From: an uncultured Oxalobacter sp.
Lineage (GTDB): Bacteria > Pseudomonadota > Gammaproteobacteria > Burkholderiales > Burkholderiaceae_D
Direction: 5' to 3'
NCBI GenBank assembly: GCA_937916185.1
Contig: CALGGD010000389.1
Coordinates: forward strand, 1-7,282
Length of the DNA stretch: 7,282 bases
Each line of letters starts with the position of its first letter. Position 1 is the stretch's first letter. The notes under the pieces were generated by a model. That model ran no database searches, was not told the origin of the DNA, and was given only the letters and a program-made list of their open reading frames with translations. The position numbers were made by a program, and so were the translations under genes. Below are positions 6,275 to 7,282 of this stretch, piece by piece.

Positions 6275-6303
6275 ATTCCAGAAGGCAAATCCTTTGTTAC
6301 AAT
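6275..6303 (+). promoter_or_regulatory. Candidate promoter for the epimerase gene
   Basis: TACAAT (6298-6303, 5 of 6) is preceded by TGT, giving an extended -10. The -35 17 nt upstream (ATTCCA, 6275-6280) is poor. It is divergent from the toxin promoter, and the two -35 regions are only 2 nt apart, so polymerases could compete. Confidence 0.45.
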
Positions 6304-6314
6304 GAGCGTCATTG

Positions 6315-6341
6315 GCTAAAGCACCACTTTAGCAGCTTTTT
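6315..6341 (+). terminator. Terminator-like hairpin in the epimerase leader
   Basis: GCTAAAG (6315-6321) and CTTTAGC (6327-6333) form a perfect 7-bp stem with a CACCA loop, followed after AGC by five T (6337-6341). The stem is short and only moderately GC-rich. It lies between the candidate start near 6310 and the gene at 6368. It may be a leader attenuator, or the terminator of a plus-strand gene that once lay to its left. Confidence 0.45.
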
Positions 6342-6358
6342 CTCACCTCAACCGTACT

Positions 6359-6362
6359 AGGA
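6359..6362 (+). promoter_or_regulatory. Shine-Dalgarno site of the epimerase gene
   Basis: AGGA, 5 nt before the ATG at 6368, supports this start. Confidence 0.6.
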
Positions 6363-6367
6363 AAAAC

Positions 6368-7282
6368 ATGAAGATTCTCGTCACCGGTGGCTGTGGCAAC
6401 ATGGGGCCACACATCATCCGCAAACTGTCTGAACTGGGACATGCCATCCGTACCATCGACCTGGATAAGGAAGGTCTCAAGCAATTTGAAAACACCGACG
6501 TTGAAACAGTCTGTGGCAACCTCAATGACCGGGAGCTGGTCCGTTCAGCTGTCAACGGTGTGGATGCCATCATCCATCTGGCATGGAGTTTCTCCGGTTC
6601 TTTCCCTGAGCTGATGGATATCGACATCAAGGGATACATCAACCTGCTGGATGCCGCCGTTGAATACCATGTCAAGCATGTCATCAACACGACCACGGCG
6701 GTTTCTTATGGCAAGCCCCTGTCCAAGCCCGTCAATGAAGACCAGGCACACCAGGTCTCTTTGTCCCGGGGGCCTGCTTATGCCCTGGCAAAACTGACAA
6801 CAGAAGAACTGAGCCGCATCTACGCCAGGGAACATGGCCTGCAGGTCAACTCAATGATGGTCTGGTATGCCTTCGGTGACGTCATCGGTGGACGCAACCT
6901 GCGTGCCATGATCAAGGATGCCATCGTAAAAGGTGAAATCACCATTCCAGCCGGCAGTGGCGGCAGTTTCATCCAGCTGGATGACTATGTGACCCAGGCA
7001 CTCGCCATCATGGACAGCAGCATCAAGGGCGAACTGTTCAATGCCGTCACGGTTTACCTGACCTGGGAAGATGTCGCCCAGATCATCGTAAACCGTTATG
7101 CCCCGACCGCCAAGGTCAATGCCATTCCACCGGAACAGTGGACGGGAAGCGTGTTCCTGACGGATGACTGGCCGCTGTCCACTGAAAAATCAGAGAAACT
7201 GCTGGGCTTCAAGTCTGCCATGACCCGCGAAGAAGCCATGGAAAGCCTCGGCAAAGCCCTGGATGCCTCCGCAGCCCGTGTC
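6368..7282 (+). CDS. NAD(P)-dependent epimerase/dehydratase, extended SDR family (3' end cut)
   Basis: The 305 visible codons stay open to the right edge. The protein starts MKILVTGGCGNMGPHIIRKL, with the Rossmann dinucleotide motif GGCGNMG at residues 7-13. Asp31, at the end of the second strand (TIDLD), suggests NAD rather than NADP. The active-site pair is Tyr138 and Lys142 in YALAK, with a likely catalytic Ser/Thr among residues 108-113 (NTTTAVS). Extended SDR proteins of this kind act on nucleotide sugars or related substrates; the substrate cannot be read here. The length seen is close to the family's usual 300-340 aa, so little should be missing. Codon use and GC resemble lepA-lepB-rnc, placing it in the same host genome. 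It is transcribed away from the toxin-antitoxin module. The family is firm, the specific reaction unknown. Confidence 0.9.
   Translation, partial: MKILVTGGCGNMGPHIIRKLSELGHAIRTIDLDKEGLKQFENTDVETVCGNLNDRELVRSAVNGVDAIIHLAWSFSGSFPELMDIDIKGYINLLDAAVEYHVKHVINTTTAVSYGKPLSKPVNEDQAHQVSLSRGPAYALAKLTTEELSRIYAREHGLQVNSMMVWYAFGDVIGGRNLRAMIKDAIVKGEITIPAGSGGSFIQLDDYVTQALAIMDSSIKGELFNAVTVYLTWEDVAQIIVNRYAPTAKVNAIPPEQWTGSVFLTDDWPLSTEKSEKLLGFKSAMTREEAMESLGKALDASAARV

Overview
The window joins DNA from two unrelated kinds of bacteria, and the right-hand part carries an AT-rich toxin-antitoxin island. From about 691 to the right end, the sequence reads as a betaproteobacterium. The gene order lepA-lepB-rnc-era on the minus strand, and the Era, RNase III and LepB sequence style, fit Burkholderiales, perhaps a gut Oxalobacteraceae member (the genus is inference). 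From 1 to about 690, the sequence reads as a Firmicute, probably Lachnospiraceae: a CheY-like receiver and the C-terminal half of an HD-GYP phosphodiesterase. The two halves meet in frame at 667-693, inside a stretch where Era (NKxD motif) and HD-GYP proteins (INKxGKLTD-type motif) happen to look alike. The result is an apparent 253-aa 'Era/HD-GYP' protein. A chimeric gut-metagenome assembly is the simplest explanation, because the join removes the end of the normally essential era gene.

Layout from left to right: response-regulator receiver (minus, cut by the left edge); HD-GYP C-terminal fragment (minus); junction; era N-terminal fragment (minus); rnc (minus); lepB (minus); lepA (minus, frameshifted); a 214-bp leader with no convincing gene; an antitoxin with an XRE helix-turn-helix fused to an ImmA/IrrE-type metallopeptidase (minus); a HigB/RelE-like toxin (minus); a compact control region with a 35-bp near-perfect palindrome, divergent promoter candidates and a terminator-like hairpin; and an NAD(P)-dependent epimerase/dehydratase (plus, cut by the right edge).

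The core operon runs lepA to lepB to rnc to era with gaps of 2, 13 and 22 nt. It combines a ribosome-associated GTPase, signal peptidase I, RNase III and a 16S rRNA/30S assembly GTPase. lepA carries a frameshift near 4357-4361, best explained by loss of one copy of a tandem GGAC. Restoring 4 nt gives a 597-aa protein of normal LepA length.

The toxin-antitoxin pair (4772-6212) is visibly more AT-rich than its neighbours, roughly 37% GC against 53% in single lines I counted. It is in toxin-first order with an 8-nt overlap, and its promoter -10 lies inside the long palindrome, which suggests autorepression by the antitoxin. It sits upstream of lepA in the same direction with no convincing terminator between, so it may read through into lepA.
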